A DNA stretch of 64,000 nucleotides from G963676655 sp963676655 (GCA_963676655.2 CAXXKX010000005.1:248001-312000); one strand, 5' to 3'; shown: positions 15,767 through 26,155, counted from the stretch's first letter. Numbers and translations are program-made. The notes: generated by a model not told the origin, from the letters alone.

Positions 15767-17253
15767 TGGATAATGCCGGTCAAAAGAATATTCTGTTTAT
15801 CCTGACAGATCAACTTAATTACAAGTATTTGTCCTGTTACGGCAATGATATAGTCAGGACCCCGAATATTGAAAGACTGGCAAAGCACGGCATGGTTTTC
15901 GACAACATGTACTGTACCTCGCCGGTTTGCATTCCGGCCCGGGCCACTCTGACAACCGGCCTTACTCCGGCGGAAGTCGGCGCTGCGGGGAATTACTTTG
16001 AACTCCGCCGGGACCGGCGCACCATGCCGGAGTATCTCAAAACCGCCGGTTACAAAACTGCGGTAATGGGAAAACTGCACTGGCGTCCCTATGAATGGGA
16101 ATACTCACATTATGACGAAGTTATCGACGAAGCCCATCTGATCGCGGCATGTTTTCGTGAAAACGCGCCATACACCCGATATATCAGCGAATATTATGCC
16201 AGGCAGGGACTTGATTACAAAGAGATTATGCCCGATTTCACCCGGCTGCTCGATCCGGCCCAGGAGTATGATTTCGACGTTCTGGCGGGCGTAAGTCCCC
16301 TGCCCTATGAAATCTCTCCCTCGAAATACCTGGCCGACCGCGCCGGAGAATTCTTCAAAGAAGCCGGAAAAGCTGAAAAGCCGTTTCTGCTTTACTGGTC
16401 GGCTCTCGAGCCGCATCATCCATATTTTCCAAGCCGGGAATTCTCCGGTCTTTATCTGGACCGCATGGATGAAATCCGGGAAAAATTCATGCTTGACGGT
16501 GAACGTAAAGGACCATTTGCGGCGGATACGGAATTTATTGAATCCAAACTTGACCGGGAACATTTCGACCGGGTAATTGATGCTTATCTCGGGTTAATTA
16601 CCGAATTCGACCACAGTATGGGTTTGCTTCTGGACCACCTTGAGGCAAGCGGACTGGACCGGAACACGGTGATAATTTTCACCGCCGACCATGGCGACAT
16701 GATGGGTGATTTCGGCCTCCTGTTCAAAAACAAGATGTATGAATCCAGCGTAAAGGTTCCATTCATCATCCGGCATCCCGATTATTCCGGAGGTCAACGG
16801 ACAGACAGTCTGGCTTCACATCTGGACTTTCTACCGACCATTCTGGATATCGCCGGCACAACAGAGCCGTCGCTGCCGGGCAATTCATTGCTCCCGCTGC
16901 TCAACGATCCGGCATTAGAACTGCATGACGCGGTTTTTTCCGAAATATATTTATTTGAACCCAGCGAAGTAAAAAAAATAGCCCGCAGCGAAAGGGCAAA
17001 ACGCGGCGAAATAGCTTTCGCCCGCGAAAAAAACGATATGCATGTGCGTCTGATGATGCGCAATCAACAATATAAATGCATCCGACGGGGACAGGGTCTC
17101 CGCGTTGATGAAACCGAACTGTACGATTTATCCAACGATCCTGAAGAACTTCATGACCTGAGTTCCGACTCCGGTTTTGAGCCGGTTATGACGGCAATGA
17201 CGGCAAAACTTGATGATTTTCAAAAAACTCAATATAGAGCACTAGCGACATAA
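15766..17253 (+). CDS. sulfatase (Cys-type, formylglycine-dependent)
   Basis: 495 residues of the alkaline-phosphatase-superfamily sulfatase fold. The metal-binding aspartate is in ILFILTDQ (Asp15), and the modification motif is SPVCIPARATLTTG with Cys55-x-Pro57-x-Arg59, whose cysteine would become formylglycine. Later motifs include TVIIFTADHGDMMGDFGL (metal site) and the C-terminal LYDLSNDPEELHDL typical of carbohydrate sulfatases. No signal peptide is seen, so it may be cytoplasmic or the export signal is atypical. No maturase is encoded in this window. Its location between LacI and secreted enzymes suggests desulfation of a sulfated sugar or oligosaccharide. Confidence 0.93.
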   Translation: MDNAGQKNILFILTDQLNYKYLSCYGNDIVRTPNIERLAKHGMVFDNMYCTSPVCIPARATLTTGLTPAEVGAAGNYFELRRDRRTMPEYLKTAGYKTAVMGKLHWRPYEWEYSHYDEVIDEAHLIAACFRENAPYTRYISEYYARQGLDYKEIMPDFTRLLDPAQEYDFDVLAGVSPLPYEISPSKYLADRAGEFFKEAGKAEKPFLLYWSALEPHHPYFPSREFSGLYLDRMDEIREKFMLDGERKGPFAADTEFIESKLDREHFDRVIDAYLGLITEFDHSMGLLLDHLEASGLDRNTVIIFTADHGDMMGDFGLLFKNKMYESSVKVPFIIRHPDYSGGQRTDSLASHLDFLPTILDIAGTTEPSLPGNSLLPLLNDPALELHDAVFSEIYLFEPSEVKKIARSERAKRGEIAFAREKNDMHVRLMMRNQQYKCIRRGQGLRVDETELYDLSNDPEELHDLSSDSGFEPVMTAMTAKLDDFQKTQYRALAT

Positions 17254-17281
17254 CATCAATAAACAGGAAAGGGACTGAAAA

Positions 17282-18091
17282 ATGAATCTGAAACAACAAC
17301 AAAAAAGGATGTTCACACTCATTGAACTGCTCGTCGTGATCGCAATCATCGCCATTCTTGCCAGCATGCTGCTGCCGGCCTTGACCCAGGCGCGCAAAAA
17401 AGCCAGACAATCATTATGCACCAGCAACCTGAAACAAATGGGAACCGCGCTTGGAATGTACACCGGGGATTATGACAGTTACACCACCATCCCCACTCAT
17501 GACCGCGCCAGCAACCAGCTCGATACCGGCGCCCCCTGGGATACCGGATTATTTCCCTATATGAATAACAGCTACAAGGTATTTACCTGTCCTGAAGACA
17601 CGGCCAAACGGGTTTATTTTGTTAGCAAACGGCCGCCGCAGTCCTACCTGATAAATGCTCCGACCGACAACCGGATATTTACCTTTGCCGCCCCGTCCGA
17701 TTCGGAAAAGACAGAAATGAACCGGTCCCCAAGCGGGAAAAAGATCGGTCGAATCAGAACCGCATCAGTTTCCAATATATATGTATGCGCCAACATTGGA
17801 ATCCAGGCAGGGGTTAACGCCGGAACAATAACCAACCCAACCTACGTCGGCAACAGTAACCCGCCGACAGTTACCTACAACAGTACCCATTATCAAGGCA
17901 ACGGCTACGGCAACCGGGACGATACAACGGCCAGAGCCCACGGTAACGGCACTGTTGCGGTCAGGGTTGACGGCAGCACCAAGCACATGGTAGGATATGA
18001 CGTCCTTGGACACTTCTGCCTGAACTATGGTGACGGCTGGAAACCATCCGTCAGGTTCTGGTGGATCAACGAAGAAGGCATACCGAGATAA
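17282..18091 (+). CDS. pseudopilin-like protein
   Basis: 269 residues; GGAAAGGGA upstream of the ATG. Short leader MNLKQQQKRM, then FTLIELLVVIAII with Glu5 and the helix running into ARKKARQSLCTSNLKQMG. The C-terminal part contains H-GNGTVAVRV-DG, an exact H-X9-DG match, followed by an aromatic tail. The residue before Phe+1 is Met, not Gly. It lies 28 bases after the sulfatase gene and 8 bases before the next gene, clearly inside the LacI-led operon. By family it should insert by its N-terminal helix and expose the soluble domain; which surface structure it joins is not evident. Confidence 0.88.
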   Translation: MNLKQQQKRMFTLIELLVVIAIIAILASMLLPALTQARKKARQSLCTSNLKQMGTALGMYTGDYDSYTTIPTHDRASNQLDTGAPWDTGLFPYMNNSYKVFTCPEDTAKRVYFVSKRPPQSYLINAPTDNRIFTFAAPSDSEKTEMNRSPSGKKIGRIRTASVSNIYVCANIGIQAGVNAGTITNPTYVGNSNPPTVTYNSTHYQGNGYGNRDDTTARAHGNGTVAVRVDGSTKHMVGYDVLGHFCLNYGDGWKPSVRFWWINEEGIPR

Positions 18092-18099
18092 TATTTACT

Positions 18100-19065
18100 A
18101 TGTTTAAGCAATTATTTACTATAACAACAGTGTTCTATTCTGTCCTCCAGTCCCAAGCGGCAATCAACAAACCGTCGCACGACGACTTGAAAATTATCGC
18201 GGAAAAGTATCAGGTGGAACTGCTTGATCCTAATGCATCCGACGCCAAAGCAACGGGAGCTAGGTTTGTGCGGGCGGGCTGGATGAAAAGCCTGAAGACA
18301 AAGGACTCAAAACAAAGCCTGCTCGTCACCAAATCAGTATTTTCATACCATACAGCCTACGGTCTGACCACAGCGTTCGAACCTGCCATTAAAATCAGGG
18401 ATATCGATAACCGCTATTCCGAACTGCTGGTTGTCGGCGTTGGAACGGTTAAACGCGATAAAACCCAGGGCTTCGCCTACGATCAGATAATCAAAGCTTT
18501 TCCATGGCGCTGGAAAATAATGAAAAGTCCTGAAGCCACTCAGGTTATTTACACTCAAGACTCCGGCAAACCGGTTAACGGTTACGCCTGGATATTCTCG
18601 ATGACTGTGACTTTCAATGAAGATAATATTATCTATGAACAATCGCTACTCAATACCGGAAGCAAGCCTTTGGATATTGAAACATTTGTCCATCCATTTT
18701 TCAATGCCGTTAAGGGCAAAGCAAAATGCAAATTCATTTTACCGCACCTGGGAGATAAGAAAGAAGTGCATCAAACTCCAATAACGGTTGGCAAGATCAA
18801 ACCATTATACATCGTCAACCAGCCTGATATTCCTGCTGGACATCAATGGGTCGCAGGACTTAATATAGCTGACAACAATCAGTATCTCGTGATTTCCACC
18901 AGTCAAAAGTTATATAAAACTCAATTCTGGCGCAACAAAGAGGGCTGCTTTGCGGTGGAACCATTCATAAAAATGGAGATTCTCCCCGGCAGACAACATT
19001 CATGGGACTGGACAATTGACTTCGGCCAAGGCCGTATCCCTAGAAAATTCACCAAAAGAAAATAA
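18100..19065 (+). CDS. secreted galactose-mutarotase-like protein
   Basis: 321 residues from the ATG at 18100, eight bases after the pseudopilin stop; this start gives a signal peptide (cut near SQA/AI). The mature protein is a beta-rich domain with the run WIFSMTVTFNEDNIIYEQSLLNTGSKPLDIETFVHPFFNAV, which fits the strand pattern and the conserved ...NTG..PL....HPFF region of aldose-1-epimerase-like folds, and GRQHSWDWTIDF near the end. Catalytic residues of true mutarotases were not confidently located, so it may be a sugar-binding or structural relative. It lies directly before the 1,908-aa enzyme gene. Confidence 0.6.
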   Translation: MFKQLFTITTVFYSVLQSQAAINKPSHDDLKIIAEKYQVELLDPNASDAKATGARFVRAGWMKSLKTKDSKQSLLVTKSVFSYHTAYGLTTAFEPAIKIRDIDNRYSELLVVGVGTVKRDKTQGFAYDQIIKAFPWRWKIMKSPEATQVIYTQDSGKPVNGYAWIFSMTVTFNEDNIIYEQSLLNTGSKPLDIETFVHPFFNAVKGKAKCKFILPHLGDKKEVHQTPITVGKIKPLYIVNQPDIPAGHQWVAGLNIADNNQYLVISTSQKLYKTQFWRNKEGCFAVEPFIKMEILPGRQHSWDWTIDFGQGRIPRKFTKRK

Positions 19066-19095
19066 ATCTAAAAACATAAAAAAGGAGTTAGGAGA

Positions 19096-22000
19096 ATGAG
19101 CTTCTTCCACAGGATTATTCTATCATCATCAACGTTATTCGCGCTCAACGCAACGGCGGAAAAACTGGAAGTGGGCAGCAAAGACCTGTCTCATATTGAA
19201 AACGTCAGCAGCTTGAAGGCATTCAAACCTTCTCCTCAAGACTACCGTATTTACTACATCGGGGACAGTATAACCCGGCACGGCTTCAATAAGACCACTA
19301 TCAAGAAACTCAAGTGGGGGCACATCGCCGGAATGGCGGCAAGTACCGAAGACAAGGATTTTGCCCACCTGCTGGCTAAAGATATCGGCGCCATGCTGGC
19401 CGGTAAAAAAGTCCGACTCTTTTTCGGCAAAGGCAATAACGCCGTCCGGGCCTTGACCGGGATTCCGGAGGCCCGCCAATATCAGCCGCAACTGGTAGTG
19501 GTACAGTTGGGGGAACACGCAAAACCATCTGAAGGCAAAGTAAAAGTCAGAGAGGATTACGCTGAACTGCTCAATGCCCTGATCGATCTAAAACCGCAGC
19601 CGCTGATTATCTGTACCGGAGTATGGAGCATTCAGACAGGCGCAAAAAAATACAACGGCTGGGCTGCAGATATAGAGGAAATTCAAAAATCCGTCTGCCG
19701 GGAAGCGGGAATCCCGTTTGCCTCGGTCGAGAAATACGCGCTGGACCCGAAATGCAGCGGAACCGGCGGTTCCGGCGGCGTTCGCTGGCATCCGAACGAT
19801 GCCGGACAAGCCGGATACGCGACCGCAATTTTCAATCTGTTCAAACAATACTACGGAAAAGCGCCGGCATACAAAACAATCAAAACTCAAGCGTCCACAA
19901 AAGCAGCCGCTCCGGCAATCGGCAAAACCGGTAAAGTAATTTATGATGAGAACTTCAATAACGGCAAAAGTAAAATGCCGGTCAATCCCCGTAGCTGGAA
20001 AATTGCGGATGGTTCATTGTCGTCATTCGGCAATAAAATGGCTGCGTTCAAACTAAGGAATCTACAGCTTGCAAATTTCAGTCTGTCCTGCAAATTGCGT
20101 TTATTAAGCCTCCCCGCCAATAAAAAAGACGGACATTGCGGTTTCATCATGTCGAACGGACGCGGTAAAACAGTCAGAATATACTTTCGTCGTCCAGATG
20201 TCAGACTGTTGATCCAGGAAGGAAGAAAATCTCTGCTTCATACAAAACTTGCCAGTTACAAAGAGTGGAAATTATCTCCGAATTCAATCTGGAACAATAT
20301 AAAATTAACCGTCATAAACGGAATAGCGGAACTCAATGTAAACGGCAATCTTGCCGGTAATTTCAAGTTCCCGTTAAACATGGTAAAAGAACTGGAAATA
20401 TATTCATATATTGTTGACTGCGGAATCGATGACTTTAAATTGACTCAGCTTCCCGCTATAAGTAAAGTTAAACGTGCAAACGCCGATTTGTCCCAACCTG
20501 ATTTTTACGCGAATTACAACGGCTCCCTGGCGGCTAATGTCAAAGGCGGTACGGTTAAACCGCTAAAAGCTAATGGAACGTCATTCGTCCCCGGCGTATC
20601 CGGACAGGCGGTAATGATCGGCGAAAAAACCAAACCGGCCAAGGTAAAAAAAGACAAGATAAAAATCAAGTACTACGGCGGCATAACCTTTGCCAAAGGA
20701 GAACTGATTTCCGCAAAATCAGCCAACAGTATGGGCAATTGCGAAATATCCGGACTTAACGCCCCGGCATTCACACTTAAATTTTCCGCCAAACGTCTGG
20801 AAGTGCCGGACCATGGACAGCATTTCGGGATAGTTGTCAAACAGGCTGACGACCGCAGCGTCCGGTTTTATTTCGACGGCAAGCGATTCTCCATTCTCCA
20901 TATGGACGGCAAAAAGAAACTCCGTCATGAACATATCCTGAAGGATTTCACCCTGACCAAAGGAGCTGACGCTCCCTGGCTGGATTATTCGTTCCAATTC
21001 GCCCCGGATAAGATCATTGTTAATCTGCCCGGCAGAAAAGCATTGACACTGCCGATCAAAAACGCCCCGGCGACGGCCATGTCTATCTATGCATATAAGC
21101 TGGCCGCGGCGTTTAAAAACATCACTATGACCGCACCGGACGGCAAACTTATTTTAGGCGATACCGTCTTCAAAAATGCCGCAAAGAAACCGGCAAGGCA
21201 AGGCCCTGCCCTGCTGGAATATCCTGCCGGCAAGCTTTTTGGAGATTCCGGCACGGTTATGTTCTGGTTCAAGCCGAATTGGGATGGTCAAATCAAAAGC
21301 CGCTCAACCTTCCCATGGTACTTTTTGTTTTATGCCGAGAACGCAAAAAAACAGGCAAAAATCAGTATGTTCATGTGGAACTGGCTGCGCTGCGATCTGC
21401 CGCGAGAAGGCCTCAGACCTTTTTCGCTTCAGCGTAAATGCCGTAATGCCTGGCTCCGTGACGACTGGATTCATGTGGCTTTCACCTGGAACGCGGACGG
21501 CTGGAACAAACTTTATGTCAACGGCCTGCCCTACGAACACGGAGGTGGAAAACGGGAAAAACCATTCCGTTCCAATGTGAGCATGGGAAAGATTGTTAAT
21601 TTCTGCGTTGGATCGCTTCCCGGTGCCGGTGGTTGCCGCAAAAATGCCGATGGCGCGTTTGACGAACTGAAAATCTATAAAGCTCCGCTCTCAGATCAGG
21701 CGGTAATGTCAGAATATCATAAATATATGCCGGTTGAAATGGTGCTGGAACGTCACTATATCCCCGCCGGTAAAGCTGAAACTTTGCCGCTGATCGTTGC
21801 TCCGGCTGGAACTTTTACCAATCTGCCGGTAAAACCGGTCAAATGCACGGTCGAAACCCGTTTAATTAATCGGGGTTCCGGTAAAACAGTATGGACAAAA
21901 GAATTCAAACTTGATCTAAAGAAACGCCAGGTCATCGATTTACCCGCCGGAGCCCTGCCCCATAGCGTCTATCATCTGCAATGCATTGTCAAGACCCCGA

Positions 22001-24822
22001 ACGGTCAGTCGCAGCAATCATTCAAAGTTTCCGCCTATCAGCAGCAGCCTATCCCGGCCCCTACCGATCAGCCGGTAAAACTCGGCAAACCGTTCATTAC
22101 GGTTGACTGCGCGAAAGAAGCCTCCAAAGCTTTGTATAACGTCAAGCCGCAGGTTGTCGGCAACTATTTGCAGGCCGGAACCGGACATGGTTCAAGATTT
22201 GCTTTCGCGGTGGAATTCCCGGATAAATACATCAATAAAGGCCCGGTCATGCTGGAAATTACCTGGCCCGACAACGTGCCGCGTTCCATGGGGCTATACA
22301 TGTTCCCGGGCATCACCACGTTCAAACAGCATCGAGACCGGCTCGAGGGCGGCATCCAGAGCGGATTAGAATATCCGCTGACCGGGAAAATGGTCACCTC
22401 TAAATATTTATTCTTCCCGTCAGTCAAGAAATATCTGTTCGAAGCCCGTACTTTTGTCGATGATATGCCGGCAGCCGTGGTTTCCTTCAAAGCCCTTCCG
22501 TTGCTTGAGCCCCTGCCGCAACTGAAAATCGACTATCCGGGAAAACTGCCGCCTCGTGCCCTCGGGCACATGGACGAGGATCAGAGTTACGACTATCTGA
22601 TGAACTGGGATCACGCTGAAAGATTCGATGATTTCTTCCCGGTCAAAATTGTCCAAAAGACCTGCGATTACTTCGCCTACACCGGTCAGAACATGATCGC
22701 GTATCCGATTATGCGTTACAACTATACCCTATACAGCAGGCCCGGTTATCATCAGGCTAAAAATCTGTTGAAACCCGGATTCATCAATCTTTTCCTGGAT
22801 ATCATGCACCGGCACAATATGGGATTCATCGGCACGATAAACCAGTATTCCATGCCGGAATTCAACACCCGTCCAGACAAAGTAGACGAGCTGACACAAC
22901 AAGGCCTGTTTATCGTAAATTCTGCCGGACGGATAAAAGGAAGTCTGGCGACAAATCCGGTCCATCCGCTGGTCAGAAAACAATTCATGACCCAGATCAA
23001 AGAACTGCTGGCCCGCTTCGGCAACCATCCCGGATTTAAAGGATTTGACATGTGGTCGCGTGAAACCTGGTCTTTCTGCTCGCTCAAACAGGGCTATGGC
23101 GATTATACCGTCAAACTATTCAGCAAAGAAACCGGCATCAAAGTTCCGGATTATCAAGGTCCTGGGCGCTTCGCCCAGCGTTACGAGTTCCTGACCGGCA
23201 AAGTATTGGCCCAATGGCTCAAATGGCGGGCGGAAAAAACGACCGCGGCAATACGCGAAGTCGCGGCGGAAATGAAAAAAGTCAATCCCAAACTGATCCT
23301 TTACGTCAATCCGACCGGACTGTTCAAACACCCGGATATCGAAGCGGCCGAGGATATAGCCAACCTTAATCTGGAAAAATTCTATTACAAATATTGCAGT
23401 CTGGATATCAAGGCGCTGAACTCGATTGAGAACGCTCAGGTTTCAGCCATGCGCAACGTCACCGGTTATCGCTGGCGCCGCCACTGGGATAATGCCGAGA
23501 CCGTTTATGACGAACTGCTCTATAAGCGCGACTTGTGGCAGCCGTACCGGAAAAACGGCATGGCTCCGACCTGGAACTATAACCGCTATTTTGAAACCTT
23601 CAAGAACTCACTGGACCCGAAAAATTATAAATCCTACTTCCAGAATGCCGACATCAAACCGTGGGGCCGTTATTTCCTCAAGGAATGGGCCCATTGCCTG
23701 TCGCAGATGGACTCTGATATGATGCTTATCGGGGCGCAGCCGCTCGGGACCGCCGGACGTGACGACGTTACCCGCGAGTTCGCCCTGGCCTACCGCTCCC
23801 TGCCCGCGCTGCCGTTCAAAGATGTTCCCGGCTTTATCGATCCGGTAACCGTGCGTTACCTGAACAAAAATGGCAAAACCTGGATTTATGCCGTCAATAC
23901 CTGCTGGACCCCGGTCACGCTAGAGCTGAATAATATTAACAGTACAGCCATCGACCTGAGTACCCGGCAGAAACTTTCCGGCGGCAAACTGTCGATACAA
24001 CTTAAACCTTATCAACTGCGTTCCTTCAGTCTGGACGGGACCGTTATACCGAAAAACGGTAAAGTGATAATCGATCCGGCAAGTCTTCAGGCCATGCGGA
24101 AATTGATCGCCGACGCCAGGAGTAAAGTTGCGGCGATTAAGAAGACCGGACTCAATACACAAAAGTACGAAAAACGGTTGAACACCGCCGATGCCGAACT
24201 CAAAAAAGGCCACTGCTCAGTAGTAATGGAAATTCTTTACTCCAAACTGATGCGCAGCCTAGACCACCTCGGGGAAGCGGCGTCAAAAGGTTTCCTGAAA
24301 CAGCAGGCCGCCATGCTCAAACGCGGCCACTACGCGGTCAACTGCGGTTCCGCCGCCATGCAATATTACAAAGCGGCGGACGGCACGTTGTTTCTACCGG
24401 ACCGGCCTTACGCGCCGGGGGCTTACGGCTATTCCGGGTCATACAAGACCGTGAGCCGCAACGTATCTAAGATCAAAGGCACCAAAGATCCAAGCCTGTT
24501 CGCCAGCGAAGCTTATGACATCGACGAATATCTTTTTACCATAAAACCCGGCACTTACACCGTGAAACTGTATTTCAAACACGGTTGGAAGCCATCGGCC
24601 CAACCGGGTAAATTCGTCATCAATGTTGATATCGAAGGTAAACGTTGTTTGAGCAAAATGGATGTGTTCCTGGAATCCGGCTCCGACTTTGACCGCGCGT
24701 TTGTAAAAACCATTAAAAACGTCAAGGTCAAAGACGGCGTTCTGGACATCAAGTTCAGCGTTCCCGGTGACGTCAGCTCAACCGCAAGATTGTGCAACGC
24801 CATCGAGATAATCCGGCAGTAA
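19096..24822 (+). CDS. giant secreted SGNH-hydrolase / LamG / TIM-barrel / malectin protein
   Basis: 1,908 residues with a strong RBS and a signal peptide (cut near ATA/EK). Domains in order: SGNH/GDSL esterase-like (about 45-260; GDSIT with Ser58 and WHPNDAG with His232); two 3-keto-disaccharide-hydrolase/LamG-like beta sandwiches (about 280-455 and 500-690); a LamG/concanavalin-like domain (about 712-875; GTVMFWFKPNW, DDWIHVAFTWNADGWNKLYVNG); beta-rich linkers; a large aromatic-rich region (about 1150-1560; HMDEDQSYDYLMNWDHAERFDD, GFKGFDMWSRETWSF) that looks like a TIM-barrel hydrolase; and a malectin-like carbohydrate-binding domain at the C-terminus (about 1740-1905). Likely de-esterifies and hydrolyses a complex, perhaps sulfated, polysaccharide. 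Overall fusion is unusual; domain calls are from motif reading. Confidence 0.75.
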   Translation: MSFFHRIILSSSTLFALNATAEKLEVGSKDLSHIENVSSLKAFKPSPQDYRIYYIGDSITRHGFNKTTIKKLKWGHIAGMAASTEDKDFAHLLAKDIGAMLAGKKVRLFFGKGNNAVRALTGIPEARQYQPQLVVVQLGEHAKPSEGKVKVREDYAELLNALIDLKPQPLIICTGVWSIQTGAKKYNGWAADIEEIQKSVCREAGIPFASVEKYALDPKCSGTGGSGGVRWHPNDAGQAGYATAIFNLFKQYYGKAPAYKTIKTQASTKAAAPAIGKTGKVIYDENFNNGKSKMPVNPRSWKIADGSLSSFGNKMAAFKLRNLQLANFSLSCKLRLLSLPANKKDGHCGFIMSNGRGKTVRIYFRRPDVRLLIQEGRKSLLHTKLASYKEWKLSPNSIWNNIKLTVINGIAELNVNGNLAGNFKFPLNMVKELEIYSYIVDCGIDDFKLTQLPAISKVKRANADLSQPDFYANYNGSLAANVKGGTVKPLKANGTSFVPGVSGQAVMIGEKTKPAKVKKDKIKIKYYGGITFAKGELISAKSANSMGNCEISGLNAPAFTLKFSAKRLEVPDHGQHFGIVVKQADDRSVRFYFDGKRFSILHMDGKKKLRHEHILKDFTLTKGADAPWLDYSFQFAPDKIIVNLPGRKALTLPIKNAPATAMSIYAYKLAAAFKNITMTAPDGKLILGDTVFKNAAKKPARQGPALLEYPAGKLFGDSGTVMFWFKPNWDGQIKSRSTFPWYFLFYAENAKKQAKISMFMWNWLRCDLPREGLRPFSLQRKCRNAWLRDDWIHVAFTWNADGWNKLYVNGLPYEHGGGKREKPFRSNVSMGKIVNFCVGSLPGAGGCRKNADGAFDELKIYKAPLSDQAVMSEYHKYMPVEMVLERHYIPAGKAETLPLIVAPAGTFTNLPVKPVKCTVETRLINRGSGKTVWTKEFKLDLKKRQVIDLPAGALPHSVYHLQCIVKTPNGQSQQSFKVSAYQQQPIPAPTDQPVKLGKPFITVDCAKEASKALYNVKPQVVGNYLQAGTGHGSRFAFAVEFPDKYINKGPVMLEITWPDNVPRSMGLYMFPGITTFKQHRDRLEGGIQSGLEYPLTGKMVTSKYLFFPSVKKYLFEARTFVDDMPAAVVSFKALPLLEPLPQLKIDYPGKLPPRALGHMDEDQSYDYLMNWDHAERFDDFFPVKIVQKTCDYFAYTGQNMIAYPIMRYNYTLYSRPGYHQAKNLLKPGFINLFLDIMHRHNMGFIGTINQYSMPEFNTRPDKVDELTQQGLFIVNSAGRIKGSLATNPVHPLVRKQFMTQIKELLARFGNHPGFKGFDMWSRETWSFCSLKQGYGDYTVKLFSKETGIKVPDYQGPGRFAQRYEFLTGKVLAQWLKWRAEKTTAAIREVAAEMKKVNPKLILYVNPTGLFKHPDIEAAEDIANLNLEKFYYKYCSLDIKALNSIENAQVSAMRNVTGYRWRRHWDNAETVYDELLYKRDLWQPYRKNGMAPTWNYNRYFETFKNSLDPKNYKSYFQNADIKPWGRYFLKEWAHCLSQMDSDMMLIGAQPLGTAGRDDVTREFALAYRSLPALPFKDVPGFIDPVTVRYLNKNGKTWIYAVNTCWTPVTLELNNINSTAIDLSTRQKLSGGKLSIQLKPYQLRSFSLDGTVIPKNGKVIIDPASLQAMRKLIADARSKVAAIKKTGLNTQKYEKRLNTADAELKKGHCSVVMEILYSKLMRSLDHLGEAASKGFLKQQAAMLKRGHYAVNCGSAAMQYYKAADGTLFLPDRPYAPGAYGYSGSYKTVSRNVSKIKGTKDPSLFASEAYDIDEYLFTIKPGTYTVKLYFKHGWKPSAQPGKFVINVDIEGKRCLSKMDVFLESGSDFDRAFVKTIKNVKVKDGVLDIKFSVPGDVSSTARLCNAIEIIRQ

Positions 24823-24856
24823 GAACAACGGGACTATTTCCCGGCGATGATGTCCA

Positions 24857-26155
24857 TCAAAACTCCGGGAGATAGGCCCCCAGCTTTTTCAATTTTGAGC
24901 GAAGTTCACCGGTGGAAAAACCGCGAACATCGTTATCATTGGCGCAGGCGATGGCCGCCGCCGTTCCGGCGGCTTGACCGGTGATAAAGCATCCGGGCAT
25001 AACTCTGATCGAGCCCTGCATATAACGATCGGTGCTGACACTGCGCCCGGCATTAAGCAGATTCCTGAACCCCTTGACAGTCAGAATCCGGTAAGGAATA
25101 CCGTAACTTTCGCCCGGTTTGAAGCGAAGACCATGAATAAATTTTTCAAACTCTTCCTGATCCTCTTTGGCGGTTGAAGCCGGGTGGATGTCTATCGGAT
25201 AGGAATAACGTCCTATCTCGTCTTCAAACACGGCCCGTTTTTTAAAATCTTCAAGACCCAGAATATAATCACCGGTAATACGGCGCGACTCCCTTATTCC
25301 GGGCAAACCGGCAGTTGCGGTCAATTCGACATTTTCATAACCCGGTATGTATTCCCGGTAATAACGTAAGAACTCAACCGCCTGACGGCGCCCCTCCATC
25401 ATACCTTCGGTCAGTGATTTTTCATCCAGCGGATCTAGTCCGAACAAATGTCCCATGTTGCCGCCGCCCAAATGTTTTGCCGTCTGATTGATCCCGGTAT
25501 GATGCGGATCGTTGTTCCTGAATATCCCGTCCTCAAAGGCCTTAAAGAGAATCTGCCGGGGATTAGCGCCAGACGCCCGGAACTTTTCCCAGTCGATCCC
25601 GGCCCATTGCGAACACAGGGTCGAAGGCATCACCGTTCCGTTTTCGTCTCCGAACATAAATTCAGCGCCGCTTTCGGCACACAGATCACCATCGCCGGAA
25701 CAATCGACAAAAACGCCCGCTTCAACCGCGAAAAGTCCGCTTTTAGCGTGAAAAACAGCGCTAACCACCCGGTCTTCATTGACTTCCGCCCCGATAAATT
25801 CGGTCATAAACGTAAAATCGACTCCGGCCTCAGACAACATATTTTCATAGGTACGTTTCAATATTTCCGGATGAATACTGTTGACCAGCGGACTGTCCGT
25901 ATCTTCGGTATTCATTCTTTCCAGAATTTCCCGTCCGATTCCGTCCGCGACAAAGTTGACGCCATCGGAAAAAGTCATAAAGAGTGGTACGCCGCCGACC
26001 GTACCGAGACCGCCCAGACAGGTATTGGCCTCCGCCAGATAAACACTTACCCCCTGCCGTGCAGCCGCCAGCGCCGCGGCGCAACCGGCCGGGCCGCCAC
26101 CGACAATACAAACATCAACTTGCTTTTTTACCTTAATCTCTCTAACAAAACGCAT
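24857..26155 (-). CDS. FAD-dependent oxidoreductase
   Basis: 432 residues, AGAGGT before the ATG. The N-terminus has the dinucleotide-binding motif VDVCIVGGGPAGCAAALAAARQG (about 14-36) followed by the acidic end of strand 2 (VYLAEA). GGLGTVGGVPLFMTF and VFVDCSGDGDLCAESGAEF match the FAD_oxidored family (PF12831-like), and the C-terminal GSIRVMPGCFITGQAAGTAAAIA closes the FAD site. No signal peptide, so cytoplasmic. Members are common beside glycan-degradation genes in Planctomycetes-Verrucomicrobia-Lentisphaerota relatives with unknown substrate. It is the last gene of the GntR cluster, and it converges on the giant enzyme gene. Confidence 0.88.
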   Translation of the reverse strand: MRFVREIKVKKQVDVCIVGGGPAGCAAALAAARQGVSVYLAEANTCLGGLGTVGGVPLFMTFSDGVNFVADGIGREILERMNTEDTDSPLVNSIHPEILKRTYENMLSEAGVDFTFMTEFIGAEVNEDRVVSAVFHAKSGLFAVEAGVFVDCSGDGDLCAESGAEFMFGDENGTVMPSTLCSQWAGIDWEKFRASGANPRQILFKAFEDGIFRNNDPHHTGINQTAKHLGGGNMGHLFGLDPLDEKSLTEGMMEGRRQAVEFLRYYREYIPGYENVELTATAGLPGIRESRRITGDYILGLEDFKKRAVFEDEIGRYSYPIDIHPASTAKEDQEEFEKFIHGLRFKPGESYGIPYRILTVKGFRNLLNAGRSVSTDRYMQGSIRVMPGCFITGQAAGTAAAIACANDNDVRGFSTGELRSKLKKLGAYLPEF

